A DNA stretch of 64,000 nt from CAYRNY01 sp964425755 (lineage in GTDB: Bacteria; Chloroflexota; Anaerolineae; Aggregatilineales; Aggregatilineaceae). This document shows, in pieces, positions 52,660 through 61,583 of the stretch. How positions within the stretch are numbered: the stretch's first letter is position 1; each line of letters opens with the position of its first letter. The notes under the pieces were generated by a model. It was not told the origin of the DNA. It worked only from the letters and a program-made list of their open reading frames with translations, and ran no database searches. Where the stretch lies: contig CAYRNY010000001.1 in the NCBI GenBank assembly GCA_964425755.1, forward strand, positions 62,001-126,000, in the 5' to 3' direction. The position numbers and the translations under genes were made by a program.

Positions 52660-53522
52660 AGGGCGCGCCCGCCCTTCAGCGCCAGCCCCAGCATGATCAG
52701 GACGTGTAACCACCAGGCGGTCTGCGTCCGGTAATGCTTCCGGTAAAAGATCAGCATCGCCCGGTAGAACTCGCGTTGCGCGCGGGGGGACTGGCGACTG
52801 GCCGCGCGCTTGACGTGCGTCACCGTCACCTTCGGGTTGTACATCACGATCCACCCGGCCTGCTTGATTCGATACGCCCAATCCAGATCTTCTCCATACA
52901 TCCAAAACGTTTCGTCGAACAGCCCGACGCGCTCGATCGCCGCGCGCCGGACCATCATGAAAGCCCCGACCACCGAGTCAACCTCGGTCTCCACGTCGGG
53001 ATCGAGGTAAGTCATATTATACCGCCCAAACCGGCGGCTGCGCGGGAACAGCTTCGCCAGTCCCGTCATGCGGTAGAAACTCACCTCCGGCGACGGGAAG
53101 CTGCGCCGGCATGCCAGGTCAAGCTCGCCGTTCGGCAGCACCAGCTTCGGCCCGGCCACGCCGATCCGTTCGTCGGCGTCCATGTAGGCGACCATCTGCG
53201 CCAGCGCGTCCGGCGGTAGCACGGTGTCGGGGTTCAACGCCAGCGCGTAACGCGGCGCGCCTGGGGCCTCACCCTGCGCAAACCCAAGCCCGCGAAAGCC
53301 TTGGTTATTCGCCCGCGGATAGCCCGGGTTGTCGTCATTGGCGATCAGGTGCACGTCCGGGAACTCGTCGCGCACCATCTGCGCGCTGCCATCGGACGAA
53401 TTGTTGTCCACCACCACGACGTTGAAGGCGATATCGCCCTCGGAAGCAAACACGGATCGCAGGCAGTCACGCAGCAGGTCGCGCGTGTTCCAGTTCACAA
53501 TGACGATCCCCAGGTCCAGCAT
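52611..53522 (-). CDS. family 2 glycosyltransferase (rhamnosyltransferase-like)
   Basis: 303 residues. GT-A fold: LGIVIVNWNTRDLLRDCL at the start, VVVDNNSSDGSAQMV (about 36-50), and FDETFWMYGEDLDWAYRIKQAG, the GT2 pattern with the ED base. The C-terminal helix may associate with the membrane. It should add sugars to the lipid-linked glycan started by the overlapping downstream gene. TATAAT at 53543-53538 (minus) marks a likely promoter. Confidence 0.93.
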   Translation of the reverse strand: MLDLGIVIVNWNTRDLLRDCLRSVFASEGDIAFNVVVVDNNSSDGSAQMVRDEFPDVHLIANDDNPGYPRANNQGFRGLGFAQGEAPGAPRYALALNPDTVLPPDALAQMVAYMDADERIGVAGPKLVLPNGELDLACRRSFPSPEVSFYRMTGLAKLFPRSRRFGRYNMTYLDPDVETEVDSVVGAFMMVRRAAIERVGLFDETFWMYGEDLDWAYRIKQAGWIVMYNPKVTVTHVKRAASRQSPRAQREFYRAMLIFYRKHYRTQTAWWLHVLIMLGLALKGGRALWPDLLGRQPNPAPSA

Positions 53523-53716
53523 GGCCCCTTACCTGATATTATACGCGATCGTAACCGCGTCTACGCCACATCCCACGATATCGCGCTGTGTCTCCGCCGC
53601 CGGTCACTGGCCGCGTGTCACCCGGCATACGTGCCCGTCATTCTACCATAGCATACAGGGGGGTGTGGAACCCGGTCTGCAACGCACGATCACCTGACGC
53701 GGTATCGACTCGCACA

Positions 53717-54157
53717 TCAGCCTAAGAGCTTGCGCGCCTCAGGGAACGCGTCGGCCCAGGTCATGAGCAAGCGATCGTGCGGGCTGTTCGTCTGGGGATC
53801 GACAATGCGCACGCGCTCGTAGCCGCTCGCGTCCGCACGCTCGACGGTGTAAGTCACGCCGTCGTGCACGTTGGGCGGGATCAGGTCACCAGCCCAGGCC
53901 ATCTCCGCATCTTCAAGCCCGGTCAAGAACTCGCGCAAGGTCTCAGGCGCGATCTCGCGTAACGTGCCCTGCCCCAACGCGGTACGCGGCGTGCAGCCGT
54001 TGCAGGTGATGAGTTGCGCGCCGCTGTCGTTGCGCTCCACGATCACCACGCGATCCTGACTGACGCTGAACGGGATCACGGCGCTGAGTATCCAGACCCG
54101 CCTAGCGCCCTGTTCTTCACGGAAGCGCTGCACGTTCGCGGCTCGTTGATCGGTCAT
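53717..54157 (-). CDS. small soluble protein of unknown function
   Basis: 146 residues from ATG 54157 with AGAGGTGA upstream. Hydrophilic, mixed alpha/beta, with a single CNGC pair (about 55-58) that could bind a metal or form a disulfide. No family recognised. Its neighbours give no clue. Confidence 0.65.
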   Translation of the reverse strand: MTDQRAANVQRFREEQGARRVWILSAVIPFSVSQDRVVIVERNDSGAQLITCNGCTPRTALGQGTLREIAPETLREFLTGLEDAEMAWAGDLIPPNVHDGVTYTVERADASGYERVRIVDPQTNSPHDRLLMTWADAFPEARKLLG

Positions 54158-54382
54158 ATTTGGTTCACCTCTTGTGTGTGATTTGATTGTACATAGCACA
54201 CGCTGAAATTGTCCCAATCATAACCGATCGCAAGCGGGTAAGCGAACCGTGTGTGTGTTGGTGACCGGCGTCGAACCGGGTGCCGCGCCGCCCCCCACAC
54301 AACAGCGACGGGCGACTCCGGTCATTGCCGGATCGCCCGCTGTCGATCGTCCGGGGTGATGTATTCCGCGCCGCGTGCCGTG

Positions 54383-54595
54383 TCAGGCCGTGCGGCGGGT
54401 GCGCGGATTGTAGGTCGCCTGTGTCACCAGGTGATCGAACCCCGGCAGCACAAACTGATATCGCCCTTCGAAGCCCTTCACGGGGCGTCGCGCAGGGAGC
54501 CTGGCAACGTCCCGTTTTGGAGACTGGCGGCGCGGGGATTGCGGTTCTGCCAGCGGCTCGCGGTTGTCGGGGTCGCTCAGGTAAAGCCATGACAT
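54383..54595 (-). CDS. small basic protein of unknown function
   Basis: 70 residues. ATG 54595 is 7 bases after GGGAGGGA (54603-54610), one of the best ribosome sites in the window, and a TATAAT lies at 54644-54639. The protein is rich in Arg, Pro and Ser (EPQSPRRQSPKRDVARLPAR) with a hydrophobic FEGRYQFVLPGFDHLVTQA patch. No family known. The site and promoter are the reasons for calling it real. Confidence 0.55.
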   Translation of the reverse strand: MSWLYLSDPDNREPLAEPQSPRRQSPKRDVARLPARRPVKGFEGRYQFVLPGFDHLVTQATYNPRTRRTA

Positions 54596-54638
54596 GGCAC
54601 GTCCCTCCCTGCCGAAGCAGTCCAGGTTCCGTTACATC

Positions 54639-54644
54639 ATTATA
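54639..54644 (-). promoter_or_regulatory. -10 box for the 70-residue protein
   Basis: A perfect TATAAT on the minus strand, about 45 bases before the ATG; no good -35. Confidence 0.45.
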
Positions 54645-54754
54645 CATCGATCCAATGCGCGCCTGGGTTAAGCGCACGTTAGGATTTGTTTACGCCGTGT
54701 CGATCCTGCACGCGGCACGGATTGGGCTATAATACGGGCAGGAGAGGAAACCGT

Positions 54755-55060
54755 ATGGATATCGCTGAACTCACGCAACACATGCACGATTTTGTCCGCG
54801 CGAAAGGCTGGTACGACGCCGGTACGCCGCGCCCGCAAACCCCGCGCAACATCGCGACCTCGCTCAGCATCGAGGCGGCGGAAATCCTGGAACACTTCCA
54901 ATGGAACGACGACCTGGACGACCGCGACGCGCTGGCGGGGGAACTGGCGGACGTGGCGCTGTACCTGCTGCAGCTCGCCAGCGTGACCGGCATCGACCTG
55001 GAACGCGCGATCCTGGACAAGCTGGCGCTCAACCACTCGCGCCAGTGGGACCAGGATTGA
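54755..55060 (+). CDS. MazG-like nucleotide pyrophosphohydrolase
   Basis: 101 residues, single all-alpha NTP-PPase domain. SLSIEAAEILEHFQW (about 34-48) and LAGELADVALYLLQLA (about 57-72) supply the ExxE and ExxD metal-binding pairs. Short members of this group act as dCTP or house-cleaning pyrophosphatases. GGAGAGGAAA before ATG; TATAAT at 54728-54733 is a likely -10. A 63-base gap separates it from the epimerase-like gene. Confidence 0.9.
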   Translation: MDIAELTQHMHDFVRAKGWYDAGTPRPQTPRNIATSLSIEAAEILEHFQWNDDLDDRDALAGELADVALYLLQLASVTGIDLERAILDKLALNHSRQWDQD

Positions 55061-55123
55061 CCGGGCGCGCGCCTGCATCACGTGGCTTTAAATTGGTTTC
55101 ACCGTTAGAAGGGGGATATCACC

Positions 55124-56218
55124 ATGCTCGGATCAGATTGGCTCCAACGCGACGCGCTCACCGCGCACAGCCTGGAGCTACGCCAGTTCATCGACTGCCG
55201 CGAGTCCACGCTGCCGGACGGGGGCCGCATCATCCACGCGCACAACAGCAGCGGCCTGACGTTCACCGTGCTGCCGGATCGCGGGCTTGACCTGTGGAGC
55301 GCGCACTACAACGGCGTGCCGCTGACGTGGCTCAGCCCCGGCTCGCCGCACCCGCCCGACTGGGGCCAATCGTGGCTGCGTGCGTTCAACGGCGGCCTGC
55401 TGACCACCTGCGGCCTGACGCACGTCGGCCCGCCGGAACGGAACCCGCTCACCGACGGCGGGCGCGACCTGCACGGCCTGTACACCAAGCTGCGCGCCAC
55501 CGGCGTCGCGATCGGCGGCGCGTGGGACGCCGACGACCGCTACAGCATGACGATCACGGGCACGGCCAGCGAGAGCAAGCTCTCCGGCGAGCAGGTACAG
55601 CTTGCGCGCACGTACACGCTGCGGCTGGGCGAGCCTGCGCTCACGTGGCGCGACACGATCACCAATGCCGGCGTCTTCCGCACCCCGCTGATGCTGCTGT
55701 ACCACGTCAACCTGGGCTACCCGCTGGTGCGCGCCGGGACGCGGCTCGACGTGGCCTCACGCGTGCACCCGCGCGATGACGAGGCCCGCAAAGATGCGGG
55801 GCGCTGGCACACCTTCGATGCGCCCGACCCAGGGTACGACGAGCAGGTGTACTTCCACCGCGTCAACGCCGCCGCCGACGGGACCGCACGCATCGCCGTG
55901 CTGCAGGACACGTTCGGGGTGCTGCTGGAATGGGACACGCGCGCGCTGCCCTACTTCACGCACTGGAAGAACACGCGCCAGGGCATGTACGTCAACGGCA
56001 TCGAGCCGGGGAACTGCATCCCCGAAGGGCAGATCGCGGCCCGCGACGCCGGGCGGCTGGCCTGGCTGGAGCCGGGCGACTCCGTCACCACCGCCTGCAC
56101 GCTGCGGGTGCTCGATGGCGCGGAGGCGGTGCAGGCGGCGCGTGAGCAGATCGCAGCGGACCGCGCGTCCGGCACGCCGGTGGATGGCGTCAGATTGGAC
56201 GGTTACCCGGCGCTGTAA
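55124..56218 (+). CDS. DUF4432 aldose-1-epimerase-like protein
   Basis: 364 residues of the galactose-mutarotase beta-sandwich superfamily. GLTFTVLPDRGLDLWSAHYNGVPLTWLSPG and NGGLLTTCGLTHVGPP at the N-terminal third and LMLLYHVNLGYPLVRAGTRL in the middle are typical of DUF4432, which is found near sugar-catabolism genes. A carbohydrate anomerase or binding role is likely. GAAGGGGGATATCACC precedes ATG. Confidence 0.87.
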   Translation: MLGSDWLQRDALTAHSLELRQFIDCRESTLPDGGRIIHAHNSSGLTFTVLPDRGLDLWSAHYNGVPLTWLSPGSPHPPDWGQSWLRAFNGGLLTTCGLTHVGPPERNPLTDGGRDLHGLYTKLRATGVAIGGAWDADDRYSMTITGTASESKLSGEQVQLARTYTLRLGEPALTWRDTITNAGVFRTPLMLLYHVNLGYPLVRAGTRLDVASRVHPRDDEARKDAGRWHTFDAPDPGYDEQVYFHRVNAAADGTARIAVLQDTFGVLLEWDTRALPYFTHWKNTRQGMYVNGIEPGNCIPEGQIAARDAGRLAWLEPGDSVTTACTLRVLDGAEAVQAAREQIAADRASGTPVDGVRLDGYPAL

Positions 56219-56227
56219 TCCAAAGGG

Positions 56228-56257
56228 TTGAATCCAGTTTATGACTTGAGCTATGAT
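56228..56257 (+). promoter_or_regulatory. promoter of the TIR-TPR gene
   Basis: TTGAAT (56228-56233), an 18-base spacer and TATGAT (56252-56257), with a 5' leader of about 135 bases. Confidence 0.6.
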
Positions 56258-56399
56258 AAAAATGGTCAACCGGGTGACTGGTTGTGACAGCCACCCGACA
56301 TAGACGCGATCGAACGGCCCGAAGCGCCGCGTGCCGGGACGTGACTTCTGCCGGCAGCAGGCGTTTCGAGCCTCATCACCGCACAGCAAGGAGGCCCTC

Positions 56400-57926
56400 A
56401 TGCGCGTCGAAAAGACCGTCTTCATCAGTTATCGCCGGTCCAACATTTACCACGCCCGCGCCGTACACCAGGCGCTCACGCAGCGCGGCTATGACACCTT
56501 TCTGGACTTCGAAAGCATCGATTCCGGGTCGTTCGAACGGATCATCCTCAGCCAGATCGACGCGCGTGCCCATTTTCTGCTCGTGCTCACGCCCAGCGCG
56601 CTCGAACGCTGCGGCGACCCCAACGACTGGCTGCGGCGCGAGATCGAACGCGCGATCGCGATGCAGCGCAACGTCGTGCCGCTGATGTTCGATAACTTCG
56701 ACTTCGCGCACGTCAAGCAATATCTGCACGGCAGCCTGTCCGTGCTGCCGCAATACAATGGGCTGAGCATCCCGCCTGACTTCTTCGACGAGGCGATGGA
56801 GCGCTTGTGCCAGCGCTTCCTGAACAAGCCGCTCGACATGGTGCTGCACCCGGCCCCGCCCGACCATGAAGCGATCGTCGAGCGCAAACAGGCGACCATA
56901 CTCAACGCCCCGGCGCCAGACCAGCAGCAGGTAACGGCGCGCCAACACATGGAAGCGGGCATCACGCACTACGCGAACGGGCTGTTCCAGCAATCGATTG
57001 AAGCGTTTAGCGCCGCGATCGAGCACGATCCGGCGCTGGCGGAAGCGTACTACCGGCGCGGGCACGCGCGCCGCTTCCTGGCGCAAAAAGAACAAGCGCT
57101 CAGCGACTGGCAAGCGGCGGTCCGGCTGGCGGATGAGGACGATCCCTACTACGAATTGTACGCAAGTGGCGTCTACCGTCTGCAAGGCCAATTCGACCGC
57201 GCCCTGGCCGAGGCAACTACCGCGATCGAGCGCAATCCGACGGATCCGGAGATGTACAAGAATCGCGGGGACATTTACGGCGACGCCGGCCTGTACGACG
57301 AAGCGATCCGCGACCACACGCAGGCGATCCGGCTCAACCCGCAGTACGCGATAGGCTACAACAATCGCGGGCTAGCCCACGCGATGAAAGGGGACCATGC
57401 CGCCGCCATCGCTGACTACACCGAAGCACTGCGCCTGCACGAACAGGACGTGACGTATATCAATCGCGGGCTAGCCTACGCGATGAAAGGGGACCATAGC
57501 GCTGCCATCGCCGACTACACCGCGGCACTACGCCTGCGCGAACAGGACGTGACGTATGTCAATCGCGGGCTACTGTATGCCCAGCAAGGAGACTTCACCA
57601 CAGCCATCGCGGACTACAGCGCCGCCATCCGGCTCAATCCGCACAACGAAGTAGCTTACTTCAACCGGGGCTACGCCTACGGCGTGTTGAAGAACTATAA
57701 CGCCGCGATCGCGGATTTCAACGAGGTGCTGCGGCTCAACCCGCAGTCGGCCTGGGCCCACTACAATCGTGGCGCGGCTTACGCCAACATGGGCGACATC
57801 GACCGCGCCCGTGCGGATTACGAAGCGGCGGTGCGCATCGAGCCGCTGGAAGCACATTTCCGAAAGTACCTTGACCTGCTCAACCGGCCCAGACGCGGGT
57901 GGCTAAGCAACCTGTTTGGGGGTTAG
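56400..57926 (+). CDS. TIR domain-TPR repeat protein
   Basis: About 508 residues; ATG 56400 follows AAGGAGG. TIR domain, about 4-140: VFISYRRSNIYHARAVHQAL (box 1), FLDFESIDSG, and LTPSALERC then WLRREIERAI, where the first Glu is at the position of the NADase catalytic Glu of TIR enzymes. From about 180 to 490 there are about nine TPR units (ALAEAYYRRGHARRFLAQKE, NNRGLAHAMKGDHAAAIADY). Two adjacent TPR units are almost identical at DNA level. TIR-TPR proteins occur in signalling and anti-phage systems; no partner gene is adjacent, so its role is open. Confidence 0.88.
   Translation: MRVEKTVFISYRRSNIYHARAVHQALTQRGYDTFLDFESIDSGSFERIILSQIDARAHFLLVLTPSALERCGDPNDWLRREIERAIAMQRNVVPLMFDNFDFAHVKQYLHGSLSVLPQYNGLSIPPDFFDEAMERLCQRFLNKPLDMVLHPAPPDHEAIVERKQATILNAPAPDQQQVTARQHMEAGITHYANGLFQQSIEAFSAAIEHDPALAEAYYRRGHARRFLAQKEQALSDWQAAVRLADEDDPYYELYASGVYRLQGQFDRALAEATTAIERNPTDPEMYKNRGDIYGDAGLYDEAIRDHTQAIRLNPQYAIGYNNRGLAHAMKGDHAAAIADYTEALRLHEQDVTYINRGLAYAMKGDHSAAIADYTAALRLREQDVTYVNRGLLYAQQGDFTTAIADYSAAIRLNPHNEVAYFNRGYAYGVLKNYNAAIADFNEVLRLNPQSAWAHYNRGAAYANMGDIDRARADYEAAVRIEPLEAHFRKYLDLLNRPRRGWLSNLFGG
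57363..57570 (+). repeat. near-identical tandem 102-base units in the TPR region
   Basis: CAATCGCGGGCTAGCC begins two consecutive 102-base (34-codon) units, at about 57363 and 57465, that differ at few positions; a third more diverged copy follows. This shows recent duplication of one TPR. Confidence 0.75.
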
Positions 57927-57938
57927 GCCCACCGCAAC

Positions 57939-59522
57939 TCACACGTGCGCCGTCGGCAGCGTGAGCAGCGGCGTGCCGCGCAGCGCGGACCGCAGCGCCT
58001 CGCGGTCGTCCCAGGGATATTCCACCTCGCCGAAGCACATGCTCTGCTCGTGGCCCTTGCCGCACGCGATCACCAGGTCGCCCGCCCGCGCCAGCGAGCA
58101 CCCGAACGCGATCGCCTTGCCGCGATCCATCACGCGCCAGAACGTCTCGCCCTCGACGCCGCCGCTGCGCCGCGCGCCCTCCGCCATCTCGTTGAGGATC
58201 GCCGCCAGCGATTCCGTGCGCGGGTCCTCGGCGGTCAGCACGACACGGTCGGCCAGCGCCATGCCGATCTCGGCCATCATGCGCCGCTTGGCGCGGTCGC
58301 GCAGCCCGGCGCTGCCGAAGATCGCGATCACGCGGCGGTCGGCGGGGATCATGGTGCGCGCGGCCTCCAGCGCCCGCCGGAGCGCGTTAGGCGTGTGTGC
58401 GAAGTCCACCAGCGCGAGAAAGTCCTGCCCTTCGTCGATGCGCTGCATCCGGCCCGGGATCGCAGGCAGGCGCGCGATGCCGTCCGCCAGCGCCGCGCGC
58501 AGCCGCGCCGGTTGGTCCGCCAGCAGCGCCCCCGCCGCCCCCACCGCCGCGAGCGCGTTCGCCACGTTGAACGGCCCGACAAGGTGCGTCTCGACCGGTT
58601 GCTCAAGCGCGCCCGGCCCGGTGATCGTGAAGCGCGTCTTGTCCGGCCCGTAATCAATATCGCGCGCGCGCAGGTCGGCGGGCATCACCAGGTCCAGCGT
58701 GTATGTCACCACGCGATCCACGCCCGCAGCAAACGCGCGCATGCGGTCCGCGCTCTGGTCGTCGGCGTTGATCACGGCGACCTTCGGCACGCCCGGCTTG
58801 CGCGGCGAGGACGCGGCCAGCTCGAACAACCGCCCCTTAGCGCGCCGGTACGCTTCCCACGTGCCGTGGAAGTCCAGGTGCTCGTGCGTGATGTTGGTCA
58901 TCACCGCGATGTCGAAATCCACGCCGTTCACGCGGCCCTGCGCCAGCCCGTGCGACGTCGCTTCCAGGATCACGTGCGTCAGCCCGGCCCGGACCATGCG
59001 CGCCAGGTACATCTGGACCTCGTGCGCGGGCGGCGTGGTGACGTGCAGCCCGGTCGCCAGTTCCTCGTCCCCGATCACCGCGCTCACGGTCGTGATCAGG
59101 CCCGCCGGCAGCCCCGCCGCTTTCAAGACGCTGTGCAGCAGCGTGCAGGTGGTCGTCTTACCGTCGGTGCCGGTCACGCCGATCACCGCCAGCTTGCGCG
59201 AGGGATGGTCGTAATACGCCGCCGCCAGCGGTCCGAGCGCGGCCCGGCCATCGGCAACCTGCGCATACGGCACGCTGCACTGCACGGAGTCCGGCGCGCG
59301 TTCCCCGACCACCGCCGCCGCGCCACGGGCGACCGCCTGCGCGATCAGGTCGTGCCCGTCCACGGTCGCGCCCTTGCGCGCCAGAAATACGCCGCCCGCC
59401 TGGATCGCCTGGGCGTTTTCGCTGACGGGGGCGCTGATCGTGGCGTCGTGCTCCGGCGGCGCGAGCAGATCGGGCAGGCCAGCCAGCAAATCCGTGAACC
59501 GTCGCGTTGTGGTAGAGGTCAT
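57939..59522 (-). CDS. murE: UDP-N-acetylmuramyl-tripeptide synthetase (MurE-like)
   Basis: About 527 residues. Mur ligase with ATP loop IGVTGTDGKTTTCTL (about 120-134), LEATSHGLAQGRV, MTNITHEHLDFHG and the C-terminal LVDFAHTPNAL. It adds the third amino acid to UDP-MurNAc-Ala-Glu in the cytoplasm. The amino-acid-selecting motif, DNPR in diaminopimelate enzymes, reads EDPR here, keeping the Arg; DAP is still possible but Orn or another diamine cannot be excluded. ATG 59522 has GGGGA upstream. No other mur or division gene is adjacent. Confidence 0.92.
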   Translation of the reverse strand: MTSTTTRRFTDLLAGLPDLLAPPEHDATISAPVSENAQAIQAGGVFLARKGATVDGHDLIAQAVARGAAAVVGERAPDSVQCSVPYAQVADGRAALGPLAAAYYDHPSRKLAVIGVTGTDGKTTTCTLLHSVLKAAGLPAGLITTVSAVIGDEELATGLHVTTPPAHEVQMYLARMVRAGLTHVILEATSHGLAQGRVNGVDFDIAVMTNITHEHLDFHGTWEAYRRAKGRLFELAASSPRKPGVPKVAVINADDQSADRMRAFAAGVDRVVTYTLDLVMPADLRARDIDYGPDKTRFTITGPGALEQPVETHLVGPFNVANALAAVGAAGALLADQPARLRAALADGIARLPAIPGRMQRIDEGQDFLALVDFAHTPNALRRALEAARTMIPADRRVIAIFGSAGLRDRAKRRMMAEIGMALADRVVLTAEDPRTESLAAILNEMAEGARRSGGVEGETFWRVMDRGKAIAFGCSLARAGDLVIACGKGHEQSMCFGEVEYPWDDREALRSALRGTPLLTLPTAHV

Positions 59523-60082
59523 AGCAGTGTTCCCCGGTGTGTTGGTCATGCTGCGCTGCGCCTATTCTACCGCTTTCGCGCGATAAGGGGAGTGAGAATC
59601 ACGCGGGCAGGACAAACGCACCACACCAAAGCGCGTGTTGTCAGCGCGCGGGGAACCGTCCGCGCAAGGACGGGATCGCACTCCCTCGGTGAACGCTGGC
59701 ACAGGTAAATTTGACAACCGTTGTATAATTATATTAACGGTAATGAACGCGCTGCGCAGGGTGTAACCCGGCTGCGCGCGGACCATCAGCGATCCGCGCC
59801 CTGGCCGCCCGCCACCCGGCGGGACCAGTCGACACCCTCACACCAATCGCACCCGCCGGACGCGCGCCTACAGCCGCCTGCTCGTGATCCTCTGCCACAG
59901 AGCAGCGACACACAACATGGACCTGACAGCCTGAATCGGCACACCCTTCGCAATCGGTATGTTGTGTGGCAAGGCGCAGGTTTCGCTGATTCAGATCGTG
60001 TCGCCGGATCGGGCATCGCGCACCGCAAGCGCATCCGGCGTGAAGACCGCACGCGTTACAATCTAGAAAGGATACAAACGCA
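59523..60082. other. 560-base region between divergent murE and winged-helix genes
   Basis: An AT-rich island at about 59705-59745 stands out: TTGACA (59711-59716), TATAAT on both strands, and the inverted repeat ACCGTT-N13-AACGGT (59717-59741). The remaining 340 bases up to 60083 encode no convincing protein; an ORF there has no ribosome site and shadow-type composition. Confidence 0.55.
59711..59741. promoter_or_regulatory. AT-rich promoter/operator with inverted repeat
   Basis: TTGACA directly abuts ACCGTT (59717-59722), whose partner AACGGT is at 59736-59741. The 13-base centre contains TATAAT. Repressor binding to the repeat would cover the promoter core in either direction. Confidence 0.45.
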
Positions 60083-60304
60083 ATGACCAAGCGTGACATG
60101 CTAAAGGACGACATCGTCGACACGGTGCTGCGGGCAGGGACCGCCATCGGTGTAGAGAAGATCGCCAACCGCGTCTCTGTCCCTGAAGGGGATACGCTCA
60201 AGAGCTTGTTGGACGAGCTGGTCGCGGAAGGACGGCTCGTGTCGCGCTTCACGCTAATGAACAACGGCGAACGCACGCAAATGTACAACGTGCGCGTGCA
60301 GTAG
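60083..60304 (+). CDS. small winged-helix-like protein
   Basis: 73 residues. The sequence DDIVDTVLRAGTAIGVEKIANRVSVPEGDTLKSLLDELVAEGRLVSRF follows the helix-turn-helix-wing pattern of DNA-binding domains, with the recognition helix near 38-50. AAAGGA is 11 bases before ATG. A transcription regulator is the natural guess, but such stand-alone domains can also bind RNA or protein. Preceded by the palindrome at 59717-59741. Confidence 0.65.
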   Translation: MTKRDMLKDDIVDTVLRAGTAIGVEKIANRVSVPEGDTLKSLLDELVAEGRLVSRFTLMNNGERTQMYNVRVQ

Positions 60305-60347
60305 CCCGCCCGTCCGGCCAGACTTACGCGCTTGGCAGAGAGCGCGC

Positions 60348-60383
60348 AAAAACGCCAGAGGCCCTCAGGCTTCCGGCGTTTTT
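60348..60383. terminator. bidirectional intrinsic terminator
   Basis: AAAAACGCC / GGCGTTTTT stem with an 18-base loop containing a small inner stem; a T run on each strand. It lies between the winged-helix gene (+) and the aldo/keto reductase (-). Confidence 0.85.
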
Positions 60384-60414
60384 CGTTTTCCTCGCGCGAT
60401 GGCATCACGCGGCG

Positions 60415-61365
60415 TCACGCTCGCGCCGTGTTGAGCCGCTCCATCTGCTCCGCGCTGAGCGTGACATCCAGCGTGCCGATGTTCTCCGCCAGTTGTGCGG
60501 CAGTGCTCGCGGCGATCAGCGGCAGCACCGGCGGGTCGCTCTGCATCAACCACGCCAGCACGACCTGGTTCGGCGTCGCGCCGGTTTCCTGCGCCACCGC
60601 CTGCAACGTAAGCAGGCGCGCGTTATTGTCGGGATTGTCGAACTCAGCGGGGATCGCGCGGTCCTCGCGGGTATACGCGCCGCCAAGCAGCACGGAATAC
60701 GCCAGCAGGGTGAAATCGCCCTTGCGCGCGCGCACGTAGTCCAGCAGCTCCTCGGTCACAGGCTCCTGCGCCGCCACCGCGCGCATCCCGTGACGCGGCT
60801 GCAGGTAGGTATAACGCTGCTGCACGCAGCAAAACTGCGCCCAGCCGTTGAGCTTGGCGAGCGTGTGCGCGCGCTCCAGGCGATAGGTCAGGTAGTTGCT
60901 TGCACCGATGTAACGTACCTTCCCGGCCTGCACCAACCCGTCAAACGCGGCCAGCGATTCCTGTAGCGGGGTGTTGCGGTCGTCCACGTGCGCGTAGTAC
61001 AGGTCGATCGTCTCCACGCCCAGGCGCTTGAGGCTCTTGTTGCACTCGTCCTCGATCTGCCGCGCTGTCAACCCCTGCGCCACGTCCTGGTACGGAAAGC
61101 CAACCTTCGAGGCGATGAACAGCTTGTCACGGTTGCCACGCGCAGCCATCCAGCGCCCTAACACTGTTTCGCTCTCGCCGCCCTGGAATCCTGCGATCCA
61201 GCCGGCGTAAACGTTGGCCGTGTCGATAAAGGTGCCCCCGGCATCGACGTACTGATCCATCAGCGCGAAGGATGTCGCCTCGTCCTGCCGCGTGCCGAGA
61301 TACATCGCGCCCAGGCATAACTGGCTGACCTGTTCGCCCGTGTTGCCAAGTGGTACGGTTCGCAT
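60415..61365 (-). CDS. aldo/keto reductase
   Basis: About 316 residues from ATG 61365, preceded by GAGGAGGT; the 53-residue upstream extension overlaps the atp terminator region and is rejected. (beta/alpha)8 barrel with FIDTANVYAGW (catalytic Asp and Tyr), LFIASKVGFP (Lys), IDLYYAHVDDR (His) and VLPLIAASTAAQL (NADPH loop). Substrate unknown, YhdN/general stress group likely. Confidence 0.92.
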   Translation of the reverse strand: MRTVPLGNTGEQVSQLCLGAMYLGTRQDEATSFALMDQYVDAGGTFIDTANVYAGWIAGFQGGESETVLGRWMAARGNRDKLFIASKVGFPYQDVAQGLTARQIEDECNKSLKRLGVETIDLYYAHVDDRNTPLQESLAAFDGLVQAGKVRYIGASNYLTYRLERAHTLAKLNGWAQFCCVQQRYTYLQPRHGMRAVAAQEPVTEELLDYVRARKGDFTLLAYSVLLGGAYTREDRAIPAEFDNPDNNARLLTLQAVAQETGATPNQVVLAWLMQSDPPVLPLIAASTAAQLAENIGTLDVTLSAEQMERLNTARA

Positions 61366-61492
61366 GTGCGCTACCTCCTCAAATTGAATCATCGTCATGT
61401 ATGGCTGCTCACCGGCTAAACGCCGCCCGGATAGCTGGCCGGTGGGGCTCAGTTCATGCCGTGTGTCTGCGCGTTTGCGGGCGAGCAACCAA

Positions 61493-61535
61493 AACGCCAG
61501 CAGGCCGCCCCCTTGCCGGGGCACCCACTGGCGTT
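61493..61535 (-). terminator. terminator of the atpB-E-F unit
   Basis: AACGCCAG / CTGGCGTT, an 8-bp stem enclosing an imperfect GC-rich inner stem, followed on the minus strand by TTGGTTGC. It lies 49 bases after the atpF stop. Confidence 0.6.
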
Positions 61536-61583
61536 AACTATGCTTTTTTGCCGCGCCAGTGCGGTGACGGCGGCGTGCCTGCG

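Noticed and set aside
57945..59708. 587-codon open frame opposite murE
   Set aside because: Shadow of murE; Arg/His-rich with no recognisable domain.
59721..60086. 121-codon frame whose stop overlaps the winged-helix ATG in ATGA style
   Set aside because: Starts at a TTG inside the promoter island without a ribosome site, and its Pro/Arg/His composition looks non-coding.
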